From positions 1-5,187 of the forward strand of contig JAJDEC010000595.1 of NCBI GenBank assembly GCA_029259995.1: a stretch of 5,187 bases of DNA, written 5' to 3'. The translations under genes were made by a program, and so were the position numbers. Position 1 is the stretch's first letter. The number at the start of each line of letters is the position of its first letter. The notes under the pieces were generated by a model, which ran no database searches, was not told the origin of the DNA, and worked only from the letters and a program-made list of their open reading frames with translations. Positions 5,040-5,187 of the stretch are shown here, in pieces. Origin of the DNA: Phycisphaerae bacterium. Lineage in GTDB: Bacteria; Planctomycetota; Phycisphaerae; UBA1845; UTPLA1.

Positions 5040-5187
5040 TCAATGTGCTGCATCCAGCCGGGAAGTCGCGATCAGTTCGAACGGCCGATCACAGAAGGCG
5101 CGCCCGTCGAATTCCCAGACGATCCTGCCGCCTTCGATTGCGTTGCCGTTGTGGCCGACAATTTCACCGGGCAATGCCAGTTCAATC
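5040..5187 (-). CDS. Unidentified protein, C-terminal 48 residues only
   Basis: An open frame enters from the right edge and ends at TGA 5042-5040. The visible tail includes IELALPGEIVGHNGNAIEGG and then RIVWEFDGRAFCDRPFELIA, ending in SRLDAAH. The pattern LPG-x-I/V, NGN, then an alternating V-W-E-F strand is reminiscent of C-terminal beta-sandwich tails of bacterial lipoprotein-like hypothetical proteins (LppM-like), but this is a resemblance only. The composition is protein-like and the frame is open throughout, so it is very probably a real gene whose 5' part lies outside the window. It ends 47 bases before the sigma start on the same strand and may share its transcript, which would make it a candidate signal or target component of the sigma system. 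Function unknown. Confidence 0.6.
   Translation of the reverse strand, partial: IELALPGEIVGHNGNAIEGGRIVWEFDGRAFCDRPFELIATSRLDAAH

Overview
The window suggests a GC-rich planctomycete-type bacterium, probably of the Phycisphaerae/Planctomycetota or a close PVC relative. The reason is the protein mix: an H-X9-DG prepilin-like protein and a PEP-CTERM sorted surface protein next to an ECF sigma/anti-sigma pair. The lineage is inferred from these families alone. All six supported genes lie on the minus strand, so transcription runs from right to left; no convincing plus-strand gene was seen.

From right to left (5' to 3' on the coding strand):
(1) 5187-5040: the last 48 residues of an unidentified protein cut by the window edge.
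(2) 4992-4456: an ECF sigma factor.
(3) 4456-3953: its membrane-anchored zinc-finger anti-sigma factor. It overlaps the sigma gene by one base (TAATG) and is surely cotranslated with it.
(4) 3715-2630: a three-domain signalling protein, PilZ (c-di-GMP-binding type), then a complete REC receiver, then an HPt-like domain. The phospho-accepting histidine of the HPt motif is arginine, and that domain has no histidine at all.
(5) 2374-1469: a type IV prepilin-like protein with a class III leader and the planctomycete H-X9-DG tail motif.
(6) 971-1: a secreted PEP-CTERM protein. Its tail runs off the left edge, so an ORF caller requiring a stop would miss it.

The gaps hold a plausible sigma70-type promoter ahead of the prepilin-like gene and two inverted repeats with the same half-site (GCACTG...CAGTGC), one ahead of gene 4 and one ahead of gene 5. 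A roughly 500-base stretch between genes 5 and 6 is noncoding and rich in inverted repeats, including two strong GC palindromes in the leader of gene 6.

The shared theme is the cell envelope: a transmembrane sigma switch, a c-di-GMP/phosphorelay protein, a pilin-like secreted protein and an exosortase substrate. A functional link is inferred only from proximity. No mobile element, CRISPR array, tRNA or rRNA was seen. The most unusual features are the PilZ-REC-pseudoHPt protein and the palindrome shared by two neighbouring upstream regions; nothing here amounts to a complete new defence or metabolic system.
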